From Clostridia bacterium (GTDB lineage Bacteria > Bacillota > Clostridia > Christensenellales > Aristaeellaceae): 63,678 bases of DNA. The translations under genes were made by a program, and so were the position numbers. The DNA is taken from the NCBI GenBank assembly GCA_017526525.1, contig JAFXRG010000050.1:1-63678 (forward strand), read 5' to 3'. Shown piece by piece: positions 14,647-23,747 of the stretch. Position 1 is the first letter of the stretch; each line of letters opens with the position of its first letter. The notes beneath the pieces are model-generated. The model was not told the DNA's origin and searched no databases. It saw nothing but the letters and a program-made list of their open reading frames with translations.

Positions 14647-15562
14647 GGGTCTTCCCTTTCTGTATCTTCTTGTTTGTCATCGCCGTGGAAAGCTGTGCCA
14701 GAATCACCGCCGCGAACATCAGCACGCATCCGACGGCTTCCCGGCCGGTCATCTGTTCCCCGAGGAGAACCACGCCGGTCAGCACGGCAAAAACCGACTC
14801 CAGGCACATGATCAGGGAGGCGATGGTCGGATTGACCTCCCGCTGTCCCATAATCTGCAGCGTATACCCCACCGCGCCGGACAGGATGCCTGTGTACAGA
14901 ATCGGAATCGCCGCCGCCCGGATCGCGTCCAGCCGGATTTCCTCCGTGCACACCGCAATGATCATGGAAAGGCCCCCGGTAATCAGGAACTCATCCCGGG
15001 CCAGCTTCAGGGGATCCGTTTTCGGCGCGTAATAATCCACGCAAAGAATCTGCCCGGTAAAGCATACCGCGCAGCCCAGCACCAGCCCGTCCCCGGTTTC
15101 AATCCGGAATCCGTCCGCCGGCACGCACAGCAGATACAGGGCAATCACCGCCAGCCCCACGCCGGCCCAGATCATGCCGCCGGTTTTCTTTTTCAGGAAA
15201 ATGAGTCCCGCCACCGGCACCAGCACCACATACAGCGCCGTTACAAACCCGGCTTTTCCGGCGGATGTATAAACCAGTCCGGCCTGCTGCAGGCTGGTGG
15301 CGGCAAAAAGCAGCAGCCCGCAAAGCATCCCGGCCTTCCGCTGGGCCGTCCGGCCCTCCGGCGTCCGCCGGGAAGCTTCCCCTTTCCGGTTCATCAGAAG
15401 GGACAGCGGAAGAATCACAATGCCGGCCAGCAGCATGCGTACCCCGGTAAACGTAAAGGGCGGCATGTGCTCCATGCCCATCCGCTGCGCCGCAAACGCC
15501 GCGCCCCAGATCACCGCTCCCAGCAGAAGCAGCAGGCTGCCCCGAATCGATTTGGTATACAT
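14624..15562 (-). CDS. EamA/DMT-family transporter
   Basis: The 312-residue protein has about ten hydrophobic segments arranged as two EamA repeats. The first begins at LLLLLGAVIWGAAFAAQR and the second at LVLGCAVCFTGQILCVD, with the family's late VNPTIASLIMCLESVFAVL and GEQMTGREAVGCVLMFAAV. Such proteins export metabolites or amino acids across the cytoplasmic membrane; the substrate is not predictable. It sits between a small CxxC protein gene and yfcE on the same strand. Confidence 0.9.
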   Translation of the reverse strand: MYTKSIRGSLLLLLGAVIWGAAFAAQRMGMEHMPPFTFTGVRMLLAGIVILPLSLLMNRKGEASRRTPEGRTAQRKAGMLCGLLLFAATSLQQAGLVYTSAGKAGFVTALYVVLVPVAGLIFLKKKTGGMIWAGVGLAVIALYLLCVPADGFRIETGDGLVLGCAVCFTGQILCVDYYAPKTDPLKLARDEFLITGGLSMIIAVCTEEIRLDAIRAAAIPILYTGILSGAVGYTLQIMGQREVNPTIASLIMCLESVFAVLTGVVLLGEQMTGREAVGCVLMFAAVILAQLSTAMTNKKIQKGKTHETADCV

Positions 15563-15580
15563 TGCCGATATGCTCCAGAC

Positions 15581-15802
15581 TCAGTAGATTTTACGGATCT
15601 CGCCCGTAATGCCCCAGCTTTCCCGGAAAGCCGCCAGGTCCTCTTCGCCGCGGATCAGCATCACTTCTTCAAAAGCGCCTGTATCCTTCCGCTGAAATCC
15701 GGCCACCTGCTCTCCCGTGCAGATGCTGCAGCGGATCACCGGTGTCCTCACTTCCGGGTCATACCCCGCTTTCGGGGCTTCTTTTCTTTTTCTGAACAGC
15801 AT
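15581..15802 (-). CDS. Small conserved protein with CxxC (73 aa)
   Basis: The 73-residue basic-start protein contains VIRCSICTGEQVAGF and GAFEEVMLIRGEEDLAAF. The CSIC pair could bind metal or be redox active. Proteins of this length and pattern are common in Clostridia and unassigned in function. It lies 18 bases before the EamA gene, so the two are probably one transcript. The divergent trpS promoter is about 45 bases from its start. Confidence 0.7.
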   Translation of the reverse strand: MLFRKRKEAPKAGYDPEVRTPVIRCSICTGEQVAGFQRKDTGAFEEVMLIRGEEDLAAFRESWGITGEIRKIY

Positions 15803-15845
15803 CCTGCCTCGCCTCCGCGATGATTATAACGATCGTGATTTATCC

Positions 15846-15874
15846 TTGTCAACCGCCGCCGCAGGCGATATAAT
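15846..15874 (+). promoter_or_regulatory. Promoter of trpS
   Basis: TTGTCA (15846-15851) and a perfect TATAAT (15869-15874) are separated by 17 bases, about 32 bases before the trpS start. The leader is too short for a T-box. Confidence 0.8.
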
Positions 15875-15906
15875 AAAGAATCATTTGTATAAGGAGTCCC
15901 TTAACG

Positions 15907-16914
15907 ATGGAAGAGCAGGTAAGAAAGCAGGTTATCTTTTCAGGAATTCAGCCCAGCGGCACCCTGACCCTGGGAAACTATATCGGCGCCCTGCGGCGTT
16001 TCTCGGAGCTGCAGGATCAGTACGACTGTCTGTACTGCATCGTGGATGAGCACGCCATCACCGTGCGCCAGAATCCGGCGGATCTCCGCCGCCGCTGCCT
16101 GGAGCTGGCCGCCCTGTATCTGGCCAGCGGCATTGACCCGGAAAAAAGCATCATCTACTGCCAGAGCCATGTCAGCGCTCACGCGGAGCTGGCCTGGATC
16201 CTGAACTGCTACACCTACATGGGGGAACTCAGCCGGATGACACAGTTCAAGGACAAGTCCGCCAAACACGCGGACAATATCAACGCCGGCCTCTTCACCT
16301 ATCCGGTGCTCATGGCGGCGGACATCCTGCTGTATCAGACCAACTTCGTTCCGGTGGGTGCGGACCAGAAACAGCACCTGGAGCTGACCCGGGATATTGC
16401 CCAGCGCTTCAACGGCGTTTACGGGGATGTGTTCACCGTGCCGGAACCCCTCATCACCAAGAGCGGTGCCCGCATCATGAGCCTGCAGGATCCGGAGCGC
16501 AAAATGAGCAAAAGCGATCCGGAGGATACCTTCGTTTCCCTGCTGGACGACGCGGATGCCATCCGCCGCAAAATCAAGCGGGCTGTCACGGATTCGGAAA
16601 CGGAAATCCGCTTTGATCCGGAAAACAAGCCCGGCGTCAGCAACCTGCTGAACATTATCAGCTCCCTCTCCGGCGAAAGCACGGACAGCGTCTGCGCGGA
16701 GCTGAACGGCCAGGGCTACGGCGCCCTGAAATCCCGCGCCGCGGACGTGGTCATCGCCGCCCTGGAGCCGCTGCAGGCGGAGTTCAGGCGCCTCATTGCC
16801 GATAAGGCCTATTTGTTCAGCGTGCTGAATGCCAGCTCGGAAAAGGCAGCGTATCTTGCCTCCAGGACCCTGCGCAAGGTGCAGAAAAAGATCGGCTTCG
16901 CCCCCCGTTCCTGA
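15907..16914 (+). CDS. trpS: Tryptophan--tRNA ligase
   Basis: The 335-residue class I synthetase charges tRNA-Trp. It shows [19 protein letters not shown] (the HIGH-equivalent is TLGNY), the tryptophan-pocket blocks [20 protein letters not shown] and [11 protein letters not shown], and [10 protein letters not shown]. Length and order are standard. The AAGGAG site is eleven bases upstream of the ATG. It has its own promoter and is followed after 27 bases by the Sel1-repeat gene, which may be read through from it. Confidence 0.97.
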   Translation: MEEQVRKQVIFSGIQPSGTLTLGNYIGALRRFSELQDQYDCLYCIVDEHAITVRQNPADLRRRCLELAALYLASGIDPEKSIIYCQSHVSAHAELAWILNCYTYMGELSRMTQFKDKSAKHADNINAGLFTYPVLMAADILLYQTNFVPVGADQKQHLELTRDIAQRFNGVYGDVFTVPEPLITKSGARIMSLQDPERKMSKSDPEDTFVSLLDDADAIRRKIKRAVTDSETEIRFDPENKPGVSNLLNIISSLSGESTDSVCAELNGQGYGALKSRAADVVIAALEPLQAEFRRLIADKAYLFSVLNASSEKAAYLASRTLRKVQKKIGFAPRS

Positions 16915-16941
16915 TTTTTTCCCCTCCACAGGAGTTTCATC

Positions 16942-17961
16942 ATGATTCGTAAAACAATTTCGCTTTTACTTGCAGCGCTGCTGCTTCTTTCCCTCCTCTC
17001 CGCCTCCGCGGAAGAGGAGGTTTCTGCTGCCGGGGAAAACCGCATCTGCCTCCTCTGCGGCTCGGAATATCCGGGCGGCGCCTGCGATGCCTGCGGTGCG
17101 GTGGAAGGCCTGTGGGAATGCTTTGACTGCGGCATACGCAACTGCCTCCCTGCCTGCTCCTCCTGCGGCATCTCCCGTCAGGACTCCGTCCGAAAAACAG
17201 CTGCCTGCGGGAATTTGCTCCTGGCGTACCCGGCGGTTCGGTATCTGGCCGCCCGGCAGGATGCCGCCGCCCTCTGCGCCTTGGCCGGTTATTACCGTTC
17301 CGGCGTTATCCTGCCCCGGTCCCCGGAATCCGCCGCCGCCTGCCTGGAGCAGGCCTGTGAAAAAAACTACGGTCCTGCCTTCCTGGAATACGGCCGGGAG
17401 CTGGACCGGGGAGATTTCCTGGAAAAGGATCCCCGTCACGCCCTGGACTGTTTCCTCCGGGCGGCGGAGCTGGGCGTCGCGGAGGCCAGCTGGTACCTGG
17501 GCGTGTATTATGCGGAAGGCGTCGTGGTCACCCGGGACGATGCCAGGGCCCTGGAATACTACCGCCTTGCCGGCGAAGCCGGAGATCCGGACAGCTGGAT
17601 GAGCCTGGCCTGGTGCTACGCTGAAGGCCGGGGTGTGGAGCGGAATATTGAAACGGCCGTTTCCTGGTATGAAAAAGCCGCGGAAGCCGGCAGCGCCATG
17701 GCCTGTGATTACCTGGGCTATTGCTGCATGACCGGCGAATTGGTGCCCCGGGATCCGGCAAAAGCCCTCGAATGGTATGAAAAAGCCGCCGCCCTGGGCA
17801 GCGCCCGCAGCATGATGGCCCTGGCCGTCGCCTGCGAAAAGGGAGAAGGCATGGAGCCGGATCCCGCCCAGGCCCTTTCCTGGTATGAAAAAGCCGCCCT
17901 GGCCGGAAGGCAGGATGCCCTGGAGCCCCTGCGGCGGCTGTCGGAAAAAGAGGACGACTGA
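16942..17961 (+). CDS. Exported Sel1-repeat protein with cysteine-rich head
   Basis: The 339-residue protein starts with a signal peptide (IRKTISLLLAALLLLSLLSA, cut after ASA). Residues 30-80 hold seven to nine cysteines in CxxC pairs (CLLCGSEYPGG, CDACG, CFDCG, CSSCG), a zinc-ribbon-like array. From about 110 to the end are at least five Sel1/TPR-like units with the repeated core ALEWYEKAAALG. Sel1 proteins are adaptors for protein contacts. A zinc-ribbon head on an exported Sel1 rod is unusual. It ends at a strong bidirectional terminator. Confidence 0.8.
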   Translation: MIRKTISLLLAALLLLSLLSASAEEEVSAAGENRICLLCGSEYPGGACDACGAVEGLWECFDCGIRNCLPACSSCGISRQDSVRKTAACGNLLLAYPAVRYLAARQDAAALCALAGYYRSGVILPRSPESAAACLEQACEKNYGPAFLEYGRELDRGDFLEKDPRHALDCFLRAAELGVAEASWYLGVYYAEGVVVTRDDARALEYYRLAGEAGDPDSWMSLAWCYAEGRGVERNIETAVSWYEKAAEAGSAMACDYLGYCCMTGELVPRDPAKALEWYEKAAALGSARSMMALAVACEKGEGMEPDPAQALSWYEKAALAGRQDALEPLRRLSEKEDD

Positions 17962-17991
17962 AAAAGAATTCCCCTGAAATATAACCGTCAC

Positions 17992-18037
17992 AGGCATAAA
18001 AAACCAGGCAGCCCGCGCTGCCTGGCTTTTTATGCCT
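17992..18037. terminator. Bidirectional terminator
   Basis: An almost perfect 21-pair palindrome has the GC core ACCAGGCAGC / GCTGCCTGG and A/T runs on both sides, between two convergent genes. It serves both the Sel1 gene and the leftward transpeptidase gene. Confidence 0.9.
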
Positions 18038-18047
18038 TTATGGGTTT

Positions 18048-19880
18048 TTATTGCTTCGGTGCCGGCGTCACGGTAGGTCCGGGCGTGGCTGTGGGTTCCG
18101 GCGTGGGAGTCGGCTTTTCGGCCGTCACCATCAGGTCAATCAGCTGCTGGTTCACCGTGCCGCTCTGGTAAAATCCGTTGTCCTTCTGGAAGTCCCGGAC
18201 TGCCTGGGCCGTCCGGTCCAGGAAATGTCCGGTGCACATGGTGTTGTAATAGCCCAGCTCCTTCAGGCGGCGCTGCACCCAATAGACGTCGTCGCTTCGC
18301 TCGCCCTGCACCATGTTCCGTTTCTTCAGCTCCGGCGGATTCTCCCGGCTGTAGTCCGGCATGGCCGGTTCCGGGGTAAAGGTGGCGTTGGGGGACGCCG
18401 GCAGCTTCAGGGCTTCCTTCAGCTCCGGATCCTTCGGCAGGCTGGTGGTAATCGTCACCACGGTTCCCGCGCCTACGTTGTCATAAATCCATTTGGCGTC
18501 CGCAACGGACAGCCGGATGCATCCGTGGCTGGCCCGCTGTCCCAGCATCTTGTAGCTGCCCGTTTTCATGGCCTTGTTGCTCACGGAACTGTAAATCGGG
18601 GAATGGAAGGCAACGGACTTGTTGATCCGCGTCCAGTACCGGGCGTAGTCGCCCCACTTGGGGAAATAGCACCACCGGGCCTTCCGGCCGTTCAGCACCC
18701 AGTCGCCCACCGGGCTGTCGGTTCCGACCTTGCCGGAGGAGCACAGCATCTGCCGCACCGGCACGGTGTAGTTTCCTTCCTCGTCCCGGGTATACACGGA
18801 AACAATCTGGTTCTTGACGTCCACCGTAATGGCAAAGGCCGCCGGTTCCGGGGTGGCCGTGGGCTTGGGCGTCTGGCCCGGCATCACGATGCCCGGATTG
18901 TTGAAAATCAGGTTCCAGGTGGCCTCATCCGTCACGCCGGAAGCCTTCATGCCGTTCTGGGTCTGTATTTTCTTGATGGCCTTCAGCGTCTTTTCCATGT
19001 AGTTGCCGCTGACCGGTCCGTCGTAGTAGCCCAGTTCCTTGATCCGCTCCTGCAGCTGTTTCACCAGGTCGGATCCCGTCATGCCGCTTTTCAGTTCCTT
19101 GGTGAAATAGACCGGAACGCCGGACATGGGCGCGCCGCTTTCATCCTCGTTCACCAGGTAATAGGAGGAATCGTCAAAGGGCGTCGGCGTGGGATCCGCC
19201 ACATCATACTTGGCTACCGCCTCAAAGGAGTACAGCACCTCCTGGGTCCGGGGATCCGCAACTCCGGTTACCTCAAGGTCGTTGTTCTTCTGGAAGAGCT
19301 TGATTCCGTTGGTGCTGCCCTCCAGGTAGTTGCCGCTGATCTTTCCCGTGTAGTAACCCAGGGCGGTCAGCCGGGTCTGCAGTTCCTTCACGTCGTCCCC
19401 GCCGGATCCGTAGCGCAGCGTCCGGTAGTGGGTGGCGGCGGCCAGGATCTGGGTAGCCTCGTCCGCCTGGCCCGTCACGGTCAGTCCGCTGGCCTGGTTG
19501 TCCGCCTGGAACTGGCGCACGGCCTCCTCCGTGTCAGGGCCGTATTTGCCGTCCGGCGTGCCGGTGAAGTACTGAAGGCTTTCCAGCCGCAGCTGGAGAA
19601 ACAGCACGTCGTCTCCTTCGTCCCCGGCCTTCAGCAGGCGGATCACGGTTTCCTCAAAGCTTCCGCTGCTTTCAGCGCTCTCTCCGGATGCTTCCTCTTC
19701 CCCTTCCGGAATGTCCACCGGAATCTGTTCCGAGTCGTCGCCGTCCACATCGTCCATTTCATCTGTTTCTCCCTCCGGCGCAACCGGAATCACCGGTTCC
19801 TCTTCGCCGAAGGCGTACAGTCCGGCGGCCGCCACCATCAGGGTCAGGGCGGTCACCAGACAGATCCATTTCCTTTTCAT
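18048..19880 (-). CDS. L,D-transpeptidase (YkuD) with four peptidoglycan-binding modules
   Basis: The 610-residue exported protein has a signal or anchor segment (ICLVTALTLMVAAAGLYAF), an acidic linker (35-75), and three PG_binding_1 modules (about 80-145, 155-220, 265-330, each with a LQxRLxxLGYYxG core). The YkuD domain (about 350-480) has the catalytic HSPIYSS and ASHGCIRLSVADA, where cysteine is the nucleophile. A fourth module (525-590) and a TPTPEPTATPGP tail follow. It would make 3-3 crosslinks or attach proteins to the wall. It starts eight bases after the SdrD-B gene stop, suggesting co-expression of wall protein and wall enzyme. Confidence 0.92.
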   Translation of the reverse strand: MKRKWICLVTALTLMVAAAGLYAFGEEEPVIPVAPEGETDEMDDVDGDDSEQIPVDIPEGEEEASGESAESSGSFEETVIRLLKAGDEGDDVLFLQLRLESLQYFTGTPDGKYGPDTEEAVRQFQADNQASGLTVTGQADEATQILAAATHYRTLRYGSGGDDVKELQTRLTALGYYTGKISGNYLEGSTNGIKLFQKNNDLEVTGVADPRTQEVLYSFEAVAKYDVADPTPTPFDDSSYYLVNEDESGAPMSGVPVYFTKELKSGMTGSDLVKQLQERIKELGYYDGPVSGNYMEKTLKAIKKIQTQNGMKASGVTDEATWNLIFNNPGIVMPGQTPKPTATPEPAAFAITVDVKNQIVSVYTRDEEGNYTVPVRQMLCSSGKVGTDSPVGDWVLNGRKARWCYFPKWGDYARYWTRINKSVAFHSPIYSSVSNKAMKTGSYKMLGQRASHGCIRLSVADAKWIYDNVGAGTVVTITTSLPKDPELKEALKLPASPNATFTPEPAMPDYSRENPPELKKRNMVQGERSDDVYWVQRRLKELGYYNTMCTGHFLDRTAQAVRDFQKDNGFYQSGTVNQQLIDLMVTAEKPTPTPEPTATPGPTVTPAPKQ

Positions 19881-19888
19881 GTGTCACC

Positions 19889-22800
19889 TCAATATTTGGG
19901 AGTCCATTCCTGCGCGGTGCCCTCTCCGGCGCCGGCGGGCAGCACTCCGTCCTGCCTGCAGACAAAGCCAAGGTCTGCGTCATACTGGTTCCGGTTGCTG
20001 ACCACGGTCACCGGGTAGGACTCCACGGTCTCCCCGTCATCCTCCCGCAGCACGGAAGCGATCATCTTCAGATCGGTCCGGTGCTCGGTCGGCCGCACTT
20101 CCGCAGGCACACGGACCCGCAGCACGTACTCCGCGGGATACAGATCCACAAACCGGTAGAAGCCGTATTCGTTGGTGGTGGTTTCCGCCACGGTCTGTCC
20201 GTCCCGCGTCAGCTCAATGTGCAGGTTCGGAATGCCGGGTTCGTCGCCGGCCTGCAGGCCGTCCCCGTTCAGGTCCACCCAGCACCAGTCACCCAGCCGT
20301 CCGGGCAGCACGCACCCGAAGTCAACCTGCTCCCGGTCCTCGTCCATCCGGAGGCTCATGCTCTCCGTGGCGCCGGTCCGGTTGCTGGTGGACACGGCGG
20401 CGGAGCGAATTTCCTCTGTCAGCCGCGGATCTCCGGGCTCGATGAGGACGCAGCCTTCCGGCGCGGTCACTTCCAGGCGGAATTCGCAGGGCATCAGCTT
20501 CGTCAGCCGGTAAGCGCCGGTAGCGTCCGTCTCGGTTTCGGCAATCAGGCCGCCCTGTTCGTCCTTCATTTCAATCCGCATGCCGGCCAGGTTCTCCAGC
20601 TGTCCGCCCCGGTCAATCCAGGCCCGGCCGCTGATCTCCGTATACCGGATAATGCCCAGGTTCAGGCCTTCCCGCAGCTCGTTTTCCTGCAGCACAATAC
20701 CCCGCAGCGCCAGCATGCCCTCCTCTTCCGTAAACACGGAATCGCCGGGCACCGTTCCCAGGGTTCTCTCATCTAACGGCAGGGACACCGCAAAGCTTCC
20801 CGGAATCATGCCTTCCGCGGAGAACTTTCCTTCCCCGTCGGTCACCGGCGTGTCAAAAACGGTTCCGGTGGCTTCGTCCGTAACGGTCACGGTATATCCC
20901 GCCGGCGTCTTTTCGCCTTCGTCATAGCGGCCGTTTCGGTTCTCGTCCATCCAGATCCGGCCCCGCAGCGCGGCGGGAATTACCGCGCCGATTTCCTGCT
21001 GCGTCCACGCGGATCCCATAGGCGCCGGAAGCGCGGACCGCTGGGTGTTCAGTCCCGCCCGCACGGGCAGCTGCAGGTGATCCGTCCGGCTGGCCACAAA
21101 GCTCTCCGGGCACACCACTTCCAGTTCGTAGGTATCCGGGCGGATATCCTCAATCCGGAAGCTGCCGTCCTCCGCCGTAACCGCGGTGACGGTTTCCAGG
21201 TCCGTCCGCCCGGGAATCAGGCGCACGGTCACCCCGGCCAGGGTTTCCTCGCCCTCGTCCCGAATGCCGCTGCCGTTGTGGTCCTGGTAAGCCAGGCCTT
21301 CCATCCGGCTCAGCGTCAGCGCGCCGCACAGGGGAGCCTGCCACAGGTCCCCGGTGGCAAAGTCAAAGGTTTCCGTCCGGGCTGTCCGGCCTTCGCCGCT
21401 GATCCGGTTTCCGCCCTCGGCGGTCACCGCGAACACCGTGTATTCCGGCAGCTCGTATTCCACCCAGTACCGGCCCGGCATCACCGCGTCAAACAGGAAC
21501 CGGCCCCGTTCGTCAATCTCCGCCCGGAAGGCCTCGCCCTCGTCGCTCATCAGGCGCACCACAACGCCCTTCAGGCCGTTCTCGTCCGCCTCCCGCATGC
21601 CGTTGTCGTTCAGGTCGGCAAACACGGTGCCTTCCACGGTGCCGGGACGGATCATGCCGATGTCCATGCCGGACGCCTCAGCCCCCAGCTCCACCCGGAA
21701 GGGTTCGGAATAGCCCGCCCCGCCGGTTCTGTTCAGGATCACGTTGCCCTCGCCCCGTTTGGTAAAGGCGTATCCGCTCACGGCCGTCACGTCCAGGGAA
21801 TACTCCCCGGGGGTCAGCCCGTCAATCTCATAAATTCCCCGGGCATCGGTCCGGTCGGATCCGGCCGGGTTGCCGTCGGCGTCCCGCAGGGTTACAGCAA
21901 ACCCGGTGGCAACCTTTTCCTTGCCGTCCCGGGCGGCGGAGAAATCGTCGTCATAGTACACCGTGCCCGTAACCTTGCCCGGCAGGATGGCGCCGATGTT
22001 CATTTCCCGCTGTTCCGCGTCCCGCAGGTTCAGGCCCTTGAGGGTGGCGGCCCGGGCGTCGCCCCGGGCGTAGAAATAGTTCCCCTTCGGATCCCCCATC
22101 GCCGTGCGGGTGTACAGGTATCCGCCCTCGGGCAGCAGGGTCGTCATGGTATAGTAGTTCCCCCGCATGCCGGTCAGGGTATATCTTCCGTCCTCACCGG
22201 AAACCGCCTTGGCAGCCTCCGCTCCGTCGTAGGCAAACAGGGCATAGACCTTCACGCCCTTCAGGGGCAGTTCGCCCTCGTCATAAATGCCGTTGTAGTT
22301 GGCGTCCAGGTAGCAGATCCCCCGCACCACGGCGCTCCAGTTGTAGCCGATGTTGCAGTCGGTGGTCACGCTGCCCACGTTCACAATCTGCCGCCGCCGG
22401 GGATTGTCGGAGGTCAGGTAGCTCCGCCGGCCCCGGGTCTGGGTGTACCGGGCCATCATCATGCCATCGGGCGTGGAGGCGGAAATAACGTAGTAACCCG
22501 GCCGCAGGTTGGTAATCTTCCAGCTGCCCTGCCCGTCGCTGACGGTTTCGTAGGTCAGGTCCTCCCCGTCCTGGTAAACCATCCGGATCGTGATGCCGGG
22601 AATTGTCTGTTCGTCGCTTTTGTAAAGGCCGTCCGTCACGTTTTCCAGCCAGCATACGCCGCTGTAAATCCCGGCGCCGCTGTGAATGCCGACCCCCTGC
22701 AGGGTCTCCGTCCCGGCGGCAACCTGCACCGGGCCGCTGGTCTGGCTGCCGCCGGCACAGGGGCCGAAGGCGCTCCGGGCCAGGTCGTTTTCCCCCGCGG

Positions 22801-23650
22801 CCTTGGTGAAATAATAGTCCTCCGGCAGAATCACCCGGGTGCGGTACTCACCGGCCGGCACGTCCGTAAAAACAGCCATGCCCTGGGCGTCCGTGGTCAC
22901 GCACAGCAGTGCTTCCTCCCGGGCGTCCAGCAGATACACGGCAATGTTCCGGATTCCGCTTTCAAAGTTTCCCTGGACTCCGTTTCCGTTCTTGTCGTTG
23001 AAAACCTGCACCCGCAGGCTGCCGGTTTCCCCGCTGCCCTCCAGGCCCTTCAGTACCGGTTCGGGGGTGGTGCTGTCCTCCGGCACATAAGGGGCCAGCG
23101 TGGGCGTCACCACGGCTTCCGGACCCGCCGGCATGGAAGGTCCCTCGGTTTCCTCCGGAGGCACGGGCGTTGCCGCGGGCGTCTCGGAAGGCATCGCCTC
23201 CGGGGTCGGAATTTCCGGAATCCCCTCCGTGTACGCGGGGATCACGGGCGTCCCGGTGGGCGGCGGAACCTCGGTGGGCTTCGACGTATCCCTCCGGTAT
23301 ACCGTCACCTGGAGGGTGCCCGAAGCCACGGCGGCGGAATCCGCCGTCACGTAGGCCGTCGAAAGATCCCATTCCGGCAGGAAGCTCTGGGGAATCGGCT
23401 CCAGCCGGATCCTGTCCTCGGTGTTCAGCGTCAGGGTATCCTGCCCCGCCTTCACGATGGCGGTTTCCTGGCCGTTTACAAACACCCGGAAACTGCCTTC
23501 CACCGTCGTCTGCCGGGTGGATCCGTCCTCCGACTGAATCACACCGGTCACGGTAATGCCGGTCCGCACCAGTTCCGCTCCCGCCGCCGGAATTCCGCAC
23601 AGCAGCGCGGCGCAAAGCATCAGGGAAAGAATTAGCTTCATCTTTTTCAT
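19889..23650 (-). CDS. Giant exported SdrD-B-like repeat protein
   Basis: The 1253-residue protein has a signal peptide (LILSLMLCAALLCGIPAAGA), an N-terminal domain, a Pro/Thr/Glu linker (about 150-225), then about nine SdrD-B/prealbumin-like units. Units often begin with D-x-N-x-N-G-x-x-D-x-G-E calcium-type loops such as FNDKNGNGVQ, YLDANYNGIYDEGE, FADLNDNGMREADENG, WMDENRNGRYDEGE and WVDLNGDGLQAGDEPG. These usually form rigid stalks on the cell surface. The C-terminus ends QDGVLPAGAGEGTAQEWTPKY, with no LPxTG motif or membrane anchor, so attachment must differ. The ATG at 23650 has GGAGG eleven bases upstream. Confidence 0.88.
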   Translation of the reverse strand: MKKMKLILSLMLCAALLCGIPAAGAELVRTGITVTGVIQSEDGSTRQTTVEGSFRVFVNGQETAIVKAGQDTLTLNTEDRIRLEPIPQSFLPEWDLSTAYVTADSAAVASGTLQVTVYRRDTSKPTEVPPPTGTPVIPAYTEGIPEIPTPEAMPSETPAATPVPPEETEGPSMPAGPEAVVTPTLAPYVPEDSTTPEPVLKGLEGSGETGSLRVQVFNDKNGNGVQGNFESGIRNIAVYLLDAREEALLCVTTDAQGMAVFTDVPAGEYRTRVILPEDYYFTKAAGENDLARSAFGPCAGGSQTSGPVQVAAGTETLQGVGIHSGAGIYSGVCWLENVTDGLYKSDEQTIPGITIRMVYQDGEDLTYETVSDGQGSWKITNLRPGYYVISASTPDGMMMARYTQTRGRRSYLTSDNPRRRQIVNVGSVTTDCNIGYNWSAVVRGICYLDANYNGIYDEGELPLKGVKVYALFAYDGAEAAKAVSGEDGRYTLTGMRGNYYTMTTLLPEGGYLYTRTAMGDPKGNYFYARGDARAATLKGLNLRDAEQREMNIGAILPGKVTGTVYYDDDFSAARDGKEKVATGFAVTLRDADGNPAGSDRTDARGIYEIDGLTPGEYSLDVTAVSGYAFTKRGEGNVILNRTGGAGYSEPFRVELGAEASGMDIGMIRPGTVEGTVFADLNDNGMREADENGLKGVVVRLMSDEGEAFRAEIDERGRFLFDAVMPGRYWVEYELPEYTVFAVTAEGGNRISGEGRTARTETFDFATGDLWQAPLCGALTLSRMEGLAYQDHNGSGIRDEGEETLAGVTVRLIPGRTDLETVTAVTAEDGSFRIEDIRPDTYELEVVCPESFVASRTDHLQLPVRAGLNTQRSALPAPMGSAWTQQEIGAVIPAALRGRIWMDENRNGRYDEGEKTPAGYTVTVTDEATGTVFDTPVTDGEGKFSAEGMIPGSFAVSLPLDERTLGTVPGDSVFTEEEGMLALRGIVLQENELREGLNLGIIRYTEISGRAWIDRGGQLENLAGMRIEMKDEQGGLIAETETDATGAYRLTKLMPCEFRLEVTAPEGCVLIEPGDPRLTEEIRSAAVSTSNRTGATESMSLRMDEDREQVDFGCVLPGRLGDWCWVDLNGDGLQAGDEPGIPNLHIELTRDGQTVAETTTNEYGFYRFVDLYPAEYVLRVRVPAEVRPTEHRTDLKMIASVLREDDGETVESYPVTVVSNRNQYDADLGFVCRQDGVLPAGAGEGTAQEWTPKY

Positions 23651-23747
23651 GCTGTCAGCAGCCTCCGATAAAAACAGATTGTGACGCGTCTCCGGTTTTT
23701 GCAGACGCGTCACAGATCATGGATTTCTTCCAGGGATAAAACGCCGC

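Noticed and set aside
15875-15906. Possible T-box leader for trpS
   Set aside because: The promoter lies only about 32 bases from the start, leaving no room for a T-box; no specifier or antiterminator motif is seen.
17668-17900. Three near-identical 17-bp words resembling a short CRISPR-like array
   Set aside because: They are in-frame Sel1 repeat codons (WYEKAA) inside a gene, with no spacer structure.
21077-23635. An 852-aa frame antisense to the SdrD-B gene
   Set aside because: His/Gly/Arg-rich shadow caused by GC-biased third positions of the real gene; no domain or ribosome site.
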